A DNA stretch of 53,908 nt from an uncultured Ruminococcus sp. (lineage in GTDB: Bacteria; Bacillota; Clostridia; Oscillospirales; Acutalibacteraceae): the NCBI GenBank assembly GCA_902766885.1, contig CACXFS010000016.1, forward strand, positions 1 through 53,908, written 5' to 3'. Of the stretch, positions 1 through 8,304 are shown piece after piece. The position numbers and the translations under genes are program-made. Within the stretch, counting starts at the first letter, position 1; each line of letters begins with the position of its first letter. A model generated the notes under the pieces. The model was not told where the DNA came from. It did no database searches and saw nothing but the letters and a program-made list of their open reading frames with translations.

Positions 1-16
1 AAGAATCAGAAAAATG
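1..16. repeat. 16-bp sequence repeated at both window ends
   Basis: The first 16 bases (AAGAATCAGAAAAATG) are identical to the last 16 bases at 53893-53908. A chance match of this length exactly at both ends is unlikely. It is either an assembly overlap or the edge of a dispersed repeat. The gene content is chromosomal, so a 54-kb circle is not a credible reading. Bases 17-140 are AT-rich and show no gene. Confidence 0.6.
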
Positions 17-145
17 TTTGACTCCCGAGATACCGAGTTTTAAATCATATCCGACTTTTATAACGGACTAAAAAATTATCGTTTATATTTTATAAATGAT
101 TTTTATATAATTTTATACCGTATATTAATTATTGTCAATAAAATA

Positions 146-174
146 TCGGCTCAAAGCGATAAACTCTGAGCCGA
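146..174 (-). terminator. terminator of the amino acid ABC operon
   Basis: Perfect 8-bp inverted repeat TCGGCTCA / TGAGCCGA with a 13-nt loop, just past the stop codon of the leftward ATPase gene. Read leftward it is followed by TATTTTATTG, an imperfect U tract. Confidence 0.6.
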
Positions 175-178
175 AAAA

Positions 179-988
179 TTATTTTGCATATTGATTGAAT
201 CTTGATAAGAACGCCTGCGTTCTCGGATTCTGCGGATTGCCGATAACCTGTTCGGGAGTGCCTTCCTCTGCGATAACGCCGTCAGCCATAAATATGATTT
301 TGTCCGCTACGTCACGAGCAAATTCAATCTCGTGAGTAACTACAATCATCGTGCTGTCGGAAGACTTAAGTCCTCTTATTACGTTGAGCACCTCGCCCGT
401 CAGCTCGGGGTCAAGCGCCGACGTCGGCTCGTCAAAGCAAAGCACGTCGGGATTCAGCGCAAGTGCCCTTGCAATAGCAACACGCTGCTGCTGACCGCCG
501 CTTAAATTGCAGGGGTAGGAGTCCTTCTTTTCGGAAAGACCGACCTTTTCAAGCAATGAAAGCGCATTTTTTTCGATAATCTCCTGAGCCTCTTTATAGG
601 TTTTTGCGCCCATAAAATCTCCGCTCTTTTTAATCTGCTCTTTTGCAAGCATCTTCGGAGCAAGGGTGATATTTTCAATCACCTTGTACTGCGGAAAAAG
701 ATTAAACGACTGAAAAACAAGACCGAAATGAAGTCTGTTTTTTCTGATTTCAGCGTCGTTCGCCTTTGCTTTGTTTGTGCAGTCGAGCAGAACGCTGTCG
801 TTTACTGTAATTTTTCCGCTCTGCGGTGTTTCGAGAAAATTAAGACATCTCAGAAGCGTTGTCTTGCCCGACCCCGAAGAACCGATAATCGCCAGAACCT
901 CGCCCTTTTCAAGCGAGAAGCTTATATCCTTTAAAACCTGAGTTTTGCCAAAGCTTTTCTGTATATTTTCAACCTTTAACAGCGACAT
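179..988 (-). CDS. polar amino acid ABC transporter, ATP-binding protein
   Basis: This is the ATPase that powers import of a polar amino acid through the adjacent permease. Visible motifs are Walker A GSSGSGKTT (residues 36-44), the LSGGQ signature (162-166) and Walker B VLCFDE (182-187) followed by the SALD D-loop. At 269 residues it is longer than a typical GlnQ/HisP ATPase (about 240) because of an insertion near residues 115-140, after the Q-loop. A GGAGG site sits about 8 bases before the ATG. It is the last of three leftward genes (binding protein, permease, ATPase). The family is certain; the substrate cannot be read from the sequence. Confidence 0.93.
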   Translation of the reverse strand: MSLLKVENIQKSFGKTQVLKDISFSLEKGEVLAIIGSSGSGKTTLLRCLNFLETPQSGKITVNDSVLLDCTNKAKANDAEIRKNRLHFGLVFQSFNLFPQYKVIENITLAPKMLAKEQIKKSGDFMGAKTYKEAQEIIEKNALSLLEKVGLSEKKDSYPCNLSGGQQQRVAIARALALNPDVLCFDEPTSALDPELTGEVLNVIRGLKSSDSTMIVVTHEIEFARDVADKIIFMADGVIAEEGTPEQVIGNPQNPRTQAFLSRFNQYAK

Positions 989-1000
989 ATACGTTCCTCC

Positions 1001-1651
1001 TTAACCCTTGTAGTAATCGAGCTTTTTCTCGATAAACGAGAAGAGAAGCGTCAGTATTCCGCAGAAAGCAAGGAAGAATACAGCCGAGTAGAACAGCGGC
1101 CAGATAAGGCCTTCCATTGAAAAATCCTTTGCGTTCATCAGTATTTCGGGAATTGCAATTACGCTTGCAAGCGAGGTGTCCTTAACGAGAGTGATAATCT
1201 CGTTGCCGATAGGAGCTGTTATTCTTTTAACAACCTGAATAAGCACTACCTTGAAGAAAATCTGCGACTTCTTCATTCCGAGCACCTGCCCTGCCTCGTA
1301 CTGCCCCTTTGGAATTGACTCAATTCCGCCTCGGTAGATTTCCGAAAAATACGCCGCATAGTTGATTACAAATGCAATCAGCGCCGCCTGCATTCTCGGA
1401 AAGTTAAAACTGCCGTTTGACACAAGCGGGGGAATGTAGAACACAACGAAAAGCTGGAGCATAAGCGGAGTACCTCTGATAACCCACACAAACGCCTTTG
1501 TAAGCCACTTCAGCGGCTTGAACTTCGACATTGAACCCATAGATACTATAAGTCCCAGCGGAAGTGCAAGCAGAAGTGTAATTGAAAATATAAAGCAGTT
1601 CTCACCAAAGCCCTTGAAGAGCTGCTGAGTAACATTGATAAATTCGTTCAT
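1001..1651 (-). CDS. polar amino acid ABC transporter, permease
   Basis: A HisM/GlnP-family inner membrane permease of 216 residues. Several hydrophobic helices are visible, and the cytoplasmic EAA loop reads EAGQVLGMKKSQIFFKVVL near residues 119-137, where the ATPase docks. An arginine-glycine-thrombin-like RGTPLMLQ motif near residue 59 is typical of amino acid permeases. It lies between the binding protein (21 bases upstream) and the ATPase (12 bases downstream), so the three are one operon. A single permease suggests a homodimeric channel. Confidence 0.93.
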   Translation of the reverse strand: MNEFINVTQQLFKGFGENCFIFSITLLLALPLGLIVSMGSMSKFKPLKWLTKAFVWVIRGTPLMLQLFVVFYIPPLVSNGSFNFPRMQAALIAFVINYAAYFSEIYRGGIESIPKGQYEAGQVLGMKKSQIFFKVVLIQVVKRITAPIGNEIITLVKDTSLASVIAIPEILMNAKDFSMEGLIWPLFYSAVFFLAFCGILTLLFSFIEKKLDYYKG

Positions 1652-1672
1652 TATCCCAAATCCGTTCTTAGC

Positions 1673-2527
1673 TTACTTTGCTTTTACAAGAAGAAGGTCC
1701 TCAAGGTTGTACTTCTTTGCAATTTCCTCAAGCTTGCCGTCATCTGCAACAGCCTGAACGGCTTCGTTGATTTTCTCTAATGTTTCAGTGTCGCCCTTGC
1801 GAACAGCAATACCGTACTGCTCTTTTGCAAAGTCCTTGCCTTCAACTACCTTGAGGTCAGCGTAGTCTGTACCGTCAGCGATTGTGCCGATTGACATTAC
1901 ATAGTCGATGATTGCAATGTCAGCTGTGCCTGACTTAACCTCAAGAAGTGCCTTTGCCTGTGAGTCAACGGAAACGTAGTTTGCTTCCTTGAAGAACTCG
2001 TCGTCCTTTGCAACGTCCTCGCCTGCCGACTTCTTTTCAGCAACAACCGTTGCACCCTTAACAGCCTCTGCAGTTGTGAACTTGTCGGCATTTTCAGCCT
2101 TAGTTACCATAACCTGCTTGTTTTCCATATAGGGAGTTGAAATACCCATGTTTTCCTGTCTTTCATCTGTAATTGTAAGTCCGTTCCAGATGCAGTCAAT
2201 AGTCTTTGCGTTGAGCTCAACTTCCTTTGAATCCCAGTCGATTTTCTGGAAGTTAGCCTTTACACCGAGCTTTTCGCAAACGCTCTGAGCAAATTCAGTT
2301 TCAAAGCCTGTCAGCTCGCCGTTTTCGTCCTTGTAGTTCATCGGCTCAAAATATGTAATACCGATAACAAGCTCGCCCTTGTCTGCAATGTAGCTCCAGT
2401 CGCCTGCTGAGCTCTGTGAGCTTGAGTTGTCCTTTGATGCTTCAGAGCTTGATGACTGTCCGCCGCAGCCTGTAAGAGCTGTAACAGCCATAAGTGCTGA
2501 AAGAATAAATGCAGTAAGTTTTTTCAT
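1673..2527 (-). CDS. amino acid ABC transporter, substrate-binding lipoprotein
   Basis: A solute-binding lipoprotein of the bacterial extracellular solute-binding family 3. The signal peptide ends in the lipobox LTGC, followed by a Ser/Gln/Asn-rich tether, then a two-lobed domain with GELVIGITYFEPMNY and LTGFETEFAQSVCEKLGV, typical of polar amino acid binders. The ATG at 2527 is chosen because GGAGGAG lies just before it; a TTG at 2542 would place that ribosome site inside the coding region. It is first in the leftward importer operon, behind a candidate promoter at 2559-2588. Substrate unknown. Confidence 0.92.
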   Translation of the reverse strand: MKKLTAFILSALMAVTALTGCGGQSSSSEASKDNSSSQSSAGDWSYIADKGELVIGITYFEPMNYKDENGELTGFETEFAQSVCEKLGVKANFQKIDWDSKEVELNAKTIDCIWNGLTITDERQENMGISTPYMENKQVMVTKAENADKFTTAEAVKGATVVAEKKSAGEDVAKDDEFFKEANYVSVDSQAKALLEVKSGTADIAIIDYVMSIGTIADGTDYADLKVVEGKDFAKEQYGIAVRKGDTETLEKINEAVQAVADDGKLEEIAKKYNLEDLLLVKAK

Positions 2528-2558
2528 TAAAATCTCCTCCAATAAAAAGAATAACCTT

Positions 2559-2588
2559 ATTATAACATTATCACGTTAGCAAAGTAAA
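2559..2588 (-). promoter_or_regulatory. candidate promoter of the amino acid ABC operon
   Basis: Read leftward: TTTACT, an 18-bp spacer, then TATAAT at 2564-2559, about 35 bases ahead of the lipoprotein start. The -10 is perfect and the -35 is weak. Confidence 0.45.
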
Positions 2589-2628
2589 GTGTTTTTTGTT
2601 ACAAAATAAATAATATTGCTGAAAAATA

Positions 2629-2656
2629 TTGTAAAAAGTTCTTGATAAATTATAAT
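2629..2656 (+). promoter_or_regulatory. candidate promoter of the alkaline phosphatase gene
   Basis: TTGTAA, a 16-bp spacer and TATAAT (2651-2656), about 70 bases ahead of the ATG. The surrounding DNA is so AT-rich that other placements are possible. No Pho box was recognised. Confidence 0.4.
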
Positions 2657-2726
2657 GCAATATGATAAAATATATATAATATTTAGAAGTATGCAAATAT
2701 AAATTTTATTAAAAAGAGGTATTTTT

Positions 2727-3935
2727 ATGAAAAAACTACTTTCTGTATTGCTTGCATTGACAATGGTATGCTCGTTTGCGGCATGTTCATCGTCAGAAAG
2801 CAGTCAGACAACCGACACTACTTCTTCGCAGTCAGAAACCTCCGCTGAATCTGTCAGCACCGAGGAAAATAAAGAAAAGCTTGAATGGGTTGACTACGCA
2901 GAATACAACCTTGACGAGGACGTTCCTGCAAAGAACGTAATTCTTATGATTGGCGACGGAATGGGCAAGAACATAATTAAAGCATCCGAAGTCGTTAAGG
3001 GCGATAAGCTTGTAATGAGCGGAATGAAGTACAGAACAGACGTTACTACATATTCTGAGTCGGTAACAAAAGGCTATAAGGAGTTTACCGACAGTGCCGC
3101 GTCGGCAACTGCTATGAGTACGGGCGTTAAGACTCTCAACGGATGCATAGGTGTTGACCCCGACGGAAACAAGCTTGAAACAATCTGCGAATATGCACAG
3201 TCGCTTGATATGGAAACAGGTCTTGTTGCAAGGCAGGTTGTAAGCCACGCAACTCCTGCGGGAATGGTTGCTCATAACAGCTCAAGAGATAACTATTCCC
3301 AGATTCTCCGTGAAATGATAAATGCGGATGTCAACGTAATGTTCGGAGGCGGTTCACAGTACTATACAAATCCTAAGATTCAGAAGGCTATTGAGGATAA
3401 TAATTATAAATACATCACCAAGGCTGACGAGCTTGACGCACTGAATTCGGACGACGACAAGGTGCTCGGAATGTTTGCATATGACAATATGGGCGCCCCC
3501 GATATGGCTCCGTCACTTATGAGAATGACCTCAAAGGCTCTTGATATGCTTGACAATGACAAAGGATTTTTCCTTATGGTAGAGGGCAGTAATATTGATA
3601 CCTACGAAAGCAAGTGTGATATGGAAACAACTCTCGGTCAGATGCAGGACTTTGACAAGGCAGTTGATTACGTTCTCAAATGGGCAGAGGAACATCCCGG
3701 AACACTCGTAATTGTAACAGCCGACCACGAAACAGGCGGAGTAACACTACCCGACAATCCCAAGCCCGAGGATATCAACGACAGTTGCTTTACCTCAGAC
3801 GGAGAGCATACAAACACTAACGTATGGCTATTTGCAAGCGGAGCGCAGTCAAAGGAACTCTGCGAAAAGGACGTTATCGACAACACCGACATCGCAAAAT
3901 ATATGCGCAAGGTGCTTGAAGATTCACATAAGTAA
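2727..3935 (+). CDS. phoA: alkaline phosphatase, lipoprotein (PhoA family)
   Basis: A metal-dependent phosphomonoesterase anchored outside the membrane; the signal peptide ends in lipobox FAAC. Family motifs are in order: MIGDGMG (metal Asp77), TDSAASATA with the nucleophile Ser123, HATPAGMVAHN (Thr176 metal ligand), VEGSNID (Glu286, Asp291), TADHETGG (Asp333, His334) and GEHTNTNVWLFASG (His361). The second zinc-1 histidine (E. coli His331), four residues after Asp291, is a serine here (DTYES), which is unusual. It would release phosphate from extracellular organic phosphates. A 7-bp inverted repeat without a T tract follows the stop codon. Confidence 0.9.
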   Translation: MKKLLSVLLALTMVCSFAACSSSESSQTTDTTSSQSETSAESVSTEENKEKLEWVDYAEYNLDEDVPAKNVILMIGDGMGKNIIKASEVVKGDKLVMSGMKYRTDVTTYSESVTKGYKEFTDSAASATAMSTGVKTLNGCIGVDPDGNKLETICEYAQSLDMETGLVARQVVSHATPAGMVAHNSSRDNYSQILREMINADVNVMFGGGSQYYTNPKIQKAIEDNNYKYITKADELDALNSDDDKVLGMFAYDNMGAPDMAPSLMRMTSKALDMLDNDKGFFLMVEGSNIDTYESKCDMETTLGQMQDFDKAVDYVLKWAEEHPGTLVIVTADHETGGVTLPDNPKPEDINDSCFTSDGEHTNTNVWLFASGAQSKELCEKDVIDNTDIAKYMRKVLEDSHK

Positions 3936-3958
3936 TTCAGAATGTGGTTTCTGAACAA

Positions 3959-3987
3959 TTGACAATCGGGAAATTATGTGATATAAA
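3959..3987 (+). promoter_or_regulatory. promoter of the Lsa-type ABC-F leader transcript
   Basis: TTGACA (3959-3964), exactly 17 bp, then TATAAA (3982-3987). Predicted start near 3994, giving a leader of about 225 nt before the ABC-F start codon. Confidence 0.7.
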
Positions 3988-4019
3988 GTAAAGGAAATCT
4001 ATTTGAACGGAGTGAAAAA

Positions 4020-4040
4020 ATGAGAAATCTTTTCTGCTGA
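4020..4040 (+). CDS. six-residue leader peptide MRNLFC
   Basis: ATG AGA AAT CTT TTC TGC TGA encodes MRNLFC and is preceded by CGGAGTG at a good ribosome-site distance (4008-4014). It lies about 25 bases into the predicted transcript and 180 bases ahead of the ABC-F start, with two hairpins between. Short leader ORFs in this position are known for antibiotic-inducible ABC-F and methyltransferase genes, where a stalled ribosome changes downstream folding. That role here is inference from layout; translation is unproven. Confidence 0.55.
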   Translation: MRNLFC

Positions 4041-4049
4041 TTTTTATTT

Positions 4050-4090
4050 ACAGGCAAATGAAGTAACGGTGTACCCGTTTGCTTTGCTGT
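4050..4090 (+). promoter_or_regulatory. leader hairpin between leader ORF and attenuator
   Basis: The leader RNA can fold with ACAG and CAAA pairing to TTTG and CTGT around an inner AACGG / CCGTT stem with loop TGTAC. It starts 10 bases after the leader ORF stop, close enough for a ribosome stalled on the leader ORF to influence it. The fold was drawn by eye. Confidence 0.4.
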
Positions 4091-4167
4091 GCCTATTAGC
4101 GGAAAAGTTCTTGTTTTGCTCTTGTTGAATTTTCTCTGACATTGTTACAGGGATTCCCTGCGTTTTT

Positions 4168-4206
4168 CGGGCGGCAGAGCTTTTCTGCTGCCCGAATTTT
4201 AGTTTT
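4168..4206 (+). terminator. attenuator-type terminator ahead of the ABC-F gene
   Basis: An 11-bp stem (CGGGCGGCAGA / TCTGCTGCCCG, one G-U pair) with loop GCTTT, followed by AATTTTAGTTTT and then directly by the AAGGGGG ribosome site. A terminator between promoter and ribosome site implies conditional read-through. Confidence 0.7.
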
Positions 4207-4219
4207 AAGGGGGAATTTT

Positions 4220-5716
4220 ATGTCAATGATTAATATTTCAAACCTGACCTTTGCTTATGACGGCAGCTTTGACAATGTTTTTGAAAATGTAAATATACAG
4301 TTGGATACTGACTGGAAGCTAGGCTTGACTGGCAGAAACGGCAGAGGAAAGACCACTCTGCTGAGGCTTTTGATGGGAAAGTACGAATATAAAGGCAGTA
4401 TTTTTTCAAGCGTTGAGTTTGAGTATTTCCCGTTTGAAATTGAGGACAAGTCAAAGCTTACATATGAAGTTGCAGATGAAATCTGTCCCGATTATGAATA
4501 CTGGAAGCTTGCAAGAGAGCTGAATTACCTTGAAGTTAACGAGGAGGTGCTTTACCGTCCGTTTAACACGCTCTCTAACGGAGAGCGAACAAAGGTGATG
4601 ATTGCGCTTTTGTTTATTAAGGACAACAGATTTTTGCTGATTGACGAGCCGACAAATCATCTTGATATAGACGGCAGACGTATTGTCAGCAAATATCTAA
4701 ACTCCAAAAAGGGTTTTATACTTGTTTCGCACGATAGGGCGTTCCTTGACGGTTGTGCAGACCACATTATATCAATCAACCGCAGTGATATTACCGTAAC
4801 AAAGGGCAATTTTTCGCAGTGGCTTGAAAACAAGGAAAGGCAGGATAACTTTGAGCTTGCCGAAAATGAAAAGCTTAAAAAGGAGATAAAACGTCTTGAA
4901 AAAACCGCAAGGCAAAAGTCCGAGTGGGCAGACAGGTCGGAAAGTAAAAAAATCGGCTTTGACCCCACAAAAACCGAAAAAAGTATAAGCAGACGAGCGT
5001 ATGAGGGTGCAAAGTCGAAAAAGATGATGAAGCGTTCAAAGCAGATTGAACAGCGGAGCTATAAAGCGGTTGAAGAAAAGTCAAAGCTGCTTAAGAATTT
5101 GGAGCGTGAAGATGATTTAAAAATCGCACCGCTTGAATATGTTAAAAACACGCTTGCGGAATTTGAAAACGTCGCAATATCCTACGACGGCAGAACGGTT
5201 TGCAGTAACGTAAGCTTTAAAATAGAAAAGGGCGACAGGATTGCACTCTGCGGAAAAAACGGCAGCGGAAAGTCAAGTATCATAAAGCTATTGTGCGGAA
5301 ATGATATTGATTATGTCGGCAGGGTATCTGTCGGAAGCGGACTTGTAATTTCTTACGTTCCTCAGGAAACCGACAGTCTGTCGGGAAATCTTAAAGATTA
5401 TGCGGAGAAAATGAATATTGACGAGAGTCTGTTCATGGCAATTCTTCGAAAGCTTGATTTTCAGAGGTCACAGTTTGATAAAAATATCGAGGATTTCAGC
5501 GGAGGACAGAAGAAAAAGGTTCTTATAGCTGCAAGCCTTTGCCAAAAGGCACATTTGTACGTCTGGGACGAGCCGCTGAATTTTATCGACGTCATTTCAA
5601 GAATACAGATTGAAAAGCTTATAAATAATTTCAATCCCACAATGATTTTTGTCGAGCACGACGCCGCCTTTTGCCAAAACACAGCAAATAAAACGGTGGT
5701 GCTGAACAATGATTAG
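4220..5716 (+). CDS. lsa: Lsa-type ABC-F ribosome protection protein
   Basis: A 498-residue cytoplasmic ABC-F protein, the usual length for Lsa proteins, with two ATPase domains and no membrane segments. Domain 1 has GRNGRGKTT (38-46), LSNGE (118-122) and LLIDEPTNHLDI; domain 2 has GKNGSGKSS (345-353), FSGGQ and VWDEPLNFIDVISRIQIE. A basic linker (about 206-300) would reach into the ribosome. The N-terminus (INISNLTFAYDGSFDNVFEN) and the divergent second Walker B closely recall Lsa proteins, which protect ribosomes from lincosamides, pleuromutilins and streptogramin A. The ATG at 4220 follows AAGGGGG; an upstream in-frame ATG (4142) lies inside the attenuator region. The resistance spectrum is inferred. 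Confidence 0.85.
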   Translation: MSMINISNLTFAYDGSFDNVFENVNIQLDTDWKLGLTGRNGRGKTTLLRLLMGKYEYKGSIFSSVEFEYFPFEIEDKSKLTYEVADEICPDYEYWKLARELNYLEVNEEVLYRPFNTLSNGERTKVMIALLFIKDNRFLLIDEPTNHLDIDGRRIVSKYLNSKKGFILVSHDRAFLDGCADHIISINRSDITVTKGNFSQWLENKERQDNFELAENEKLKKEIKRLEKTARQKSEWADRSESKKIGFDPTKTEKSISRRAYEGAKSKKMMKRSKQIEQRSYKAVEEKSKLLKNLEREDDLKIAPLEYVKNTLAEFENVAISYDGRTVCSNVSFKIEKGDRIALCGKNGSGKSSIIKLLCGNDIDYVGRVSVGSGLVISYVPQETDSLSGNLKDYAEKMNIDESLFMAILRKLDFQRSQFDKNIEDFSGGQKKKVLIAASLCQKAHLYVWDEPLNFIDVISRIQIEKLINNFNPTMIFVEHDAAFCQNTANKTVVLNND

Positions 5717-5739
5717 CAATTACGAACGGAGTTGGTTTT

Positions 5740-6390
5740 ATGAGTAAAACAGGCATAATTTTTGATTTGGACGGTACCTTGTGGAATACGTCCGAAACAA
5801 TAGTGCCGATATGGAATGAGGTTTTGAAAAGTCACAGCGAAACCGACAAACAGCTTACCGTAACGGAAATGAACGGATATATGGGCAAAACTTTGGAACA
5901 GATTGCAAGGCTGATGTTGCCAAAGCTTGATTTGGAAAATGCAATGGCAATTGTGTATGAGTGTTGTGACGTTGAGCGAGATTATTTGCGAAAGGTCGGC
6001 GGAAAGCTGTACGATAACCTTGCCGAAACATTAAAACAGCTTAAAGAAAAACATAGTCTTTACATCGTCAGCAATTGTCAGGACGGATATGTTCAGGCTT
6101 TTCTTGATTTTCACGGCTTTAACGAAATTTTTGATGATTTTGAAATGTCGGGAAGAACAAAGAAATCAAAGGGTGAAAACATTAAACTGATAATTGAGCG
6201 AAATAATCTTGACAAGGCTGTCTATGTAGGCGATACTCAAGGCGATTATGATGCGGCAAAGGCAGCAGGTGTTCCGTTTGTTTTTGCAGAATACGGCTTT
6301 GGCAGTATTGATAGCTTTGAATATTCCATAGAAGAATTTTACAGATTGCCCAGTGTGGCTGAACAGGTGTTTTTAACTGTTGCAAATTGA
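5740..6390 (+). CDS. HAD-family hydrolase, phosphoglycolate phosphatase-like
   Basis: A 216-residue haloacid dehalogenase-type phosphatase. Motif I is FDLDGTLW near residues 8-15 (nucleophile and acid/base Asp), motif II is the Ser in VSNCQD, motif III the Lys of KSKGENIKL, and motif IV is GDTQGDYDAAKAAG. A small helical cap sits between motifs I and II. It starts 23 bases after the Lsa-type gene with its own GGAG site, so it is probably co-transcribed. The substrate cannot be told from sequence. Confidence 0.88.
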   Translation: MSKTGIIFDLDGTLWNTSETIVPIWNEVLKSHSETDKQLTVTEMNGYMGKTLEQIARLMLPKLDLENAMAIVYECCDVERDYLRKVGGKLYDNLAETLKQLKEKHSLYIVSNCQDGYVQAFLDFHGFNEIFDDFEMSGRTKKSKGENIKLIIERNNLDKAVYVGDTQGDYDAAKAAGVPFVFAEYGFGSIDSFEYSIEEFYRLPSVAEQVFLTVAN

Positions 6391-6466
6391 TGATTAAGAG
6401 TGTATTAAAATTTATCAAGTAGTACTATGTTCCTATATTAACTAAGAACAAAAAGGGGAATGACAG

Positions 6467-8245
6467 GTGAAAGGTGTTAAACAATCAGTAGCTCTGCTGA
6501 GAAAGGCGTGGCAGCAGGTTTTTATATTTGAAATCGTTTACAAGTTATTGACTAATTTTGTTGTTATTCCTGCGCTGAGGTTTGCTTTCAATGCGCTTAC
6601 CGCAACAACAAAGTCATCATACCTCACCGAGAGCAATTTAACAAACGCATTCAGTCCGATTTTTATTATCGGCTGTATCGTAATCGTAATTATTTCAACA
6701 GTTTATTTCCTGCTTGAAATTGGCGTTCTGCTGTCAATTCTGAAAAGCGCATATTTTGATGAAGAAACAACTTTGTTCTTTCACATTAAAAGAACTTTTA
6801 TCAGAATAAAAGACGTGTTCAGGCCTAAAAATCTGTGGCTCATTCCATTTTCGATGATACTCGTTCCTATTACAAATATGTTTCTCGCATCAAGCTTCAT
6901 TCCGAATATTGCAATTCCCGACGTTGTTTTCGACACGCTTGTAAACGACGTTGCGTCAGCCTGCATAACTTTATTTGTTATGCTTATCCTGATTTTGCTG
7001 TCAATGTTCCTTATGTTTACATACAACCCGTTTTTTATTGAGGGCAAAAATGCAAACGAGTCAGCAAAAATAAGTTTCAGACTTGTTAAAAGGAGAAAAT
7101 GGAAGCTATTTAAGTCGCTGTTTCCGATGTCAATTATCCTCACGCTTGTGTTCTGGGCAAATATGACTGTGTCGTTTATTATAAAACTCCTTATCCTGAA
7201 CAATACGACAAACGGCGATTTATACTATTTATTTGTGGCGTTGTTTTTGTGCTTGCAGTGGCTGTTTTCAATGCTTATTTCCATATTCAGCATCGGCGTT
7301 TCCTACTGCAAAATCACAAATCTGTTCTACAAATTCAAGCAGGAGGAGGGAATGGAAATTCCTGCGAAAGCAGAGATAAAAGCTCCAGACCAAAATAAAA
7401 AATCGTATGCAAAGAGAATAATTACATACTGTATTTTAATTTTTATCGTTCTGTCAACTGCGTCAAATAAAGTCTATTTGCAGAATAATGACTCAGTAAA
7501 GAATGAGCAAATCAGCAAAATTACCGTTACCTCGCTCAGCGTTGATAATTTTACAACACCGAAAGATACTTTGCAGTCATTTGAATTATGCGTCAATTCG
7601 GGTGCGGATTGCATAAAAACGCCTGTTTGGCTTACAAAGGACGGAAAGCCGGTTGCTCTTAGTAACGACAACGTAAAGGAGTTGACGGGAATTGATAAAA
7701 GCGTTAGGGACTTAACGTTTGATGAAATTAAAAAACTCGACGTTGTTGATGACTTGGATTCGGATGAAAAATATGAAATTGCATCGCTTGAGGAATTAAT
7801 TAATCTTTGCGAAGGCAAAACAAAGCTGAACATTGAAATTAAAACAGAAGATGCTGTGCAAAAGGCTGTTGATGAAATCAGAAAATACGACGTTGAAAAT
7901 GACTGCGTTATTTCCTCGTTCAGCTATCCCGTTTTGCAGGAAGTGAGAAAGATTGCTCCGAATATAAAAATCGGCTGTGAAATGTCAATTGCGCAGGGCG
8001 ATATTTATTCCCTTGACGTTGACTTTTTCGAGATTGAATCAAGCTATGTGAGTTCAAATATGATTTCAAAAATTCACGACAGCGGCAAAGAAATTTCAAT
8101 CAGGACGATAGACGATGAAGAATCCCTGCTCAAAATAATTGATACGGGTGTCGATAACATTGTGACAAACGAGCCTGAAATGATTAAAGAAATGCTGTCC
8201 CGTGACAACAACTGGATTCGTTCCGTTATGGACAGAGCGGCTTGA
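6467..8245 (+). CDS. membrane protein with degenerate GDPD-like domain
   Basis: A 592-residue protein with an N-terminal membrane domain (hydrophobic segments near residues 20-45, 65-92, 122-145, 163-187, 218-245, 253-280) and a seventh helix (317-335) leading to a C-terminal TIM-barrel-like domain (about 350-585). Conserved GDPD framework remains: WLTKDGKPVAL, LTFDEIKKLDV, LNIEIKTE and DTGVDNIVTNEPE. The catalytic positions are gone: the HRG strand reads VTSLS, the E-x-D pair reads KTP and the HD motif reads SND. Membrane-domain GDPDs normally cleave glycerophosphodiesters; this copy is probably not an enzyme. GTG start after AAGGGG. Confidence 0.8.
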   Translation: MKGVKQSVALLRKAWQQVFIFEIVYKLLTNFVVIPALRFAFNALTATTKSSYLTESNLTNAFSPIFIIGCIVIVIISTVYFLLEIGVLLSILKSAYFDEETTLFFHIKRTFIRIKDVFRPKNLWLIPFSMILVPITNMFLASSFIPNIAIPDVVFDTLVNDVASACITLFVMLILILLSMFLMFTYNPFFIEGKNANESAKISFRLVKRRKWKLFKSLFPMSIILTLVFWANMTVSFIIKLLILNNTTNGDLYYLFVALFLCLQWLFSMLISIFSIGVSYCKITNLFYKFKQEEGMEIPAKAEIKAPDQNKKSYAKRIITYCILIFIVLSTASNKVYLQNNDSVKNEQISKITVTSLSVDNFTTPKDTLQSFELCVNSGADCIKTPVWLTKDGKPVALSNDNVKELTGIDKSVRDLTFDEIKKLDVVDDLDSDEKYEIASLEELINLCEGKTKLNIEIKTEDAVQKAVDEIRKYDVENDCVISSFSYPVLQEVRKIAPNIKIGCEMSIAQGDIYSLDVDFFEIESSYVSSNMISKIHDSGKEISIRTIDDEESLLKIIDTGVDNIVTNEPEMIKEMLSRDNNWIRSVMDRAA

Positions 8246-8249
8246 CGTA

Positions 8250-8282
8250 AAAAGTGACTGTGCAAAAAACACAGCCACTTTT
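8250..8282. terminator. bidirectional terminator between convergent genes
   Basis: AAAAGTG-A-CTGTG pairs with CACAG-C-CACTTTT around a seven-base loop, with one internal mismatch. The A-rich left arm and T-rich right arm suit both the rightward GDPD-like gene and the leftward dockerin gene. Confidence 0.7.
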
Positions 8283-8304
8283 CTTTTGGAATAATATACA
8301 GTTT

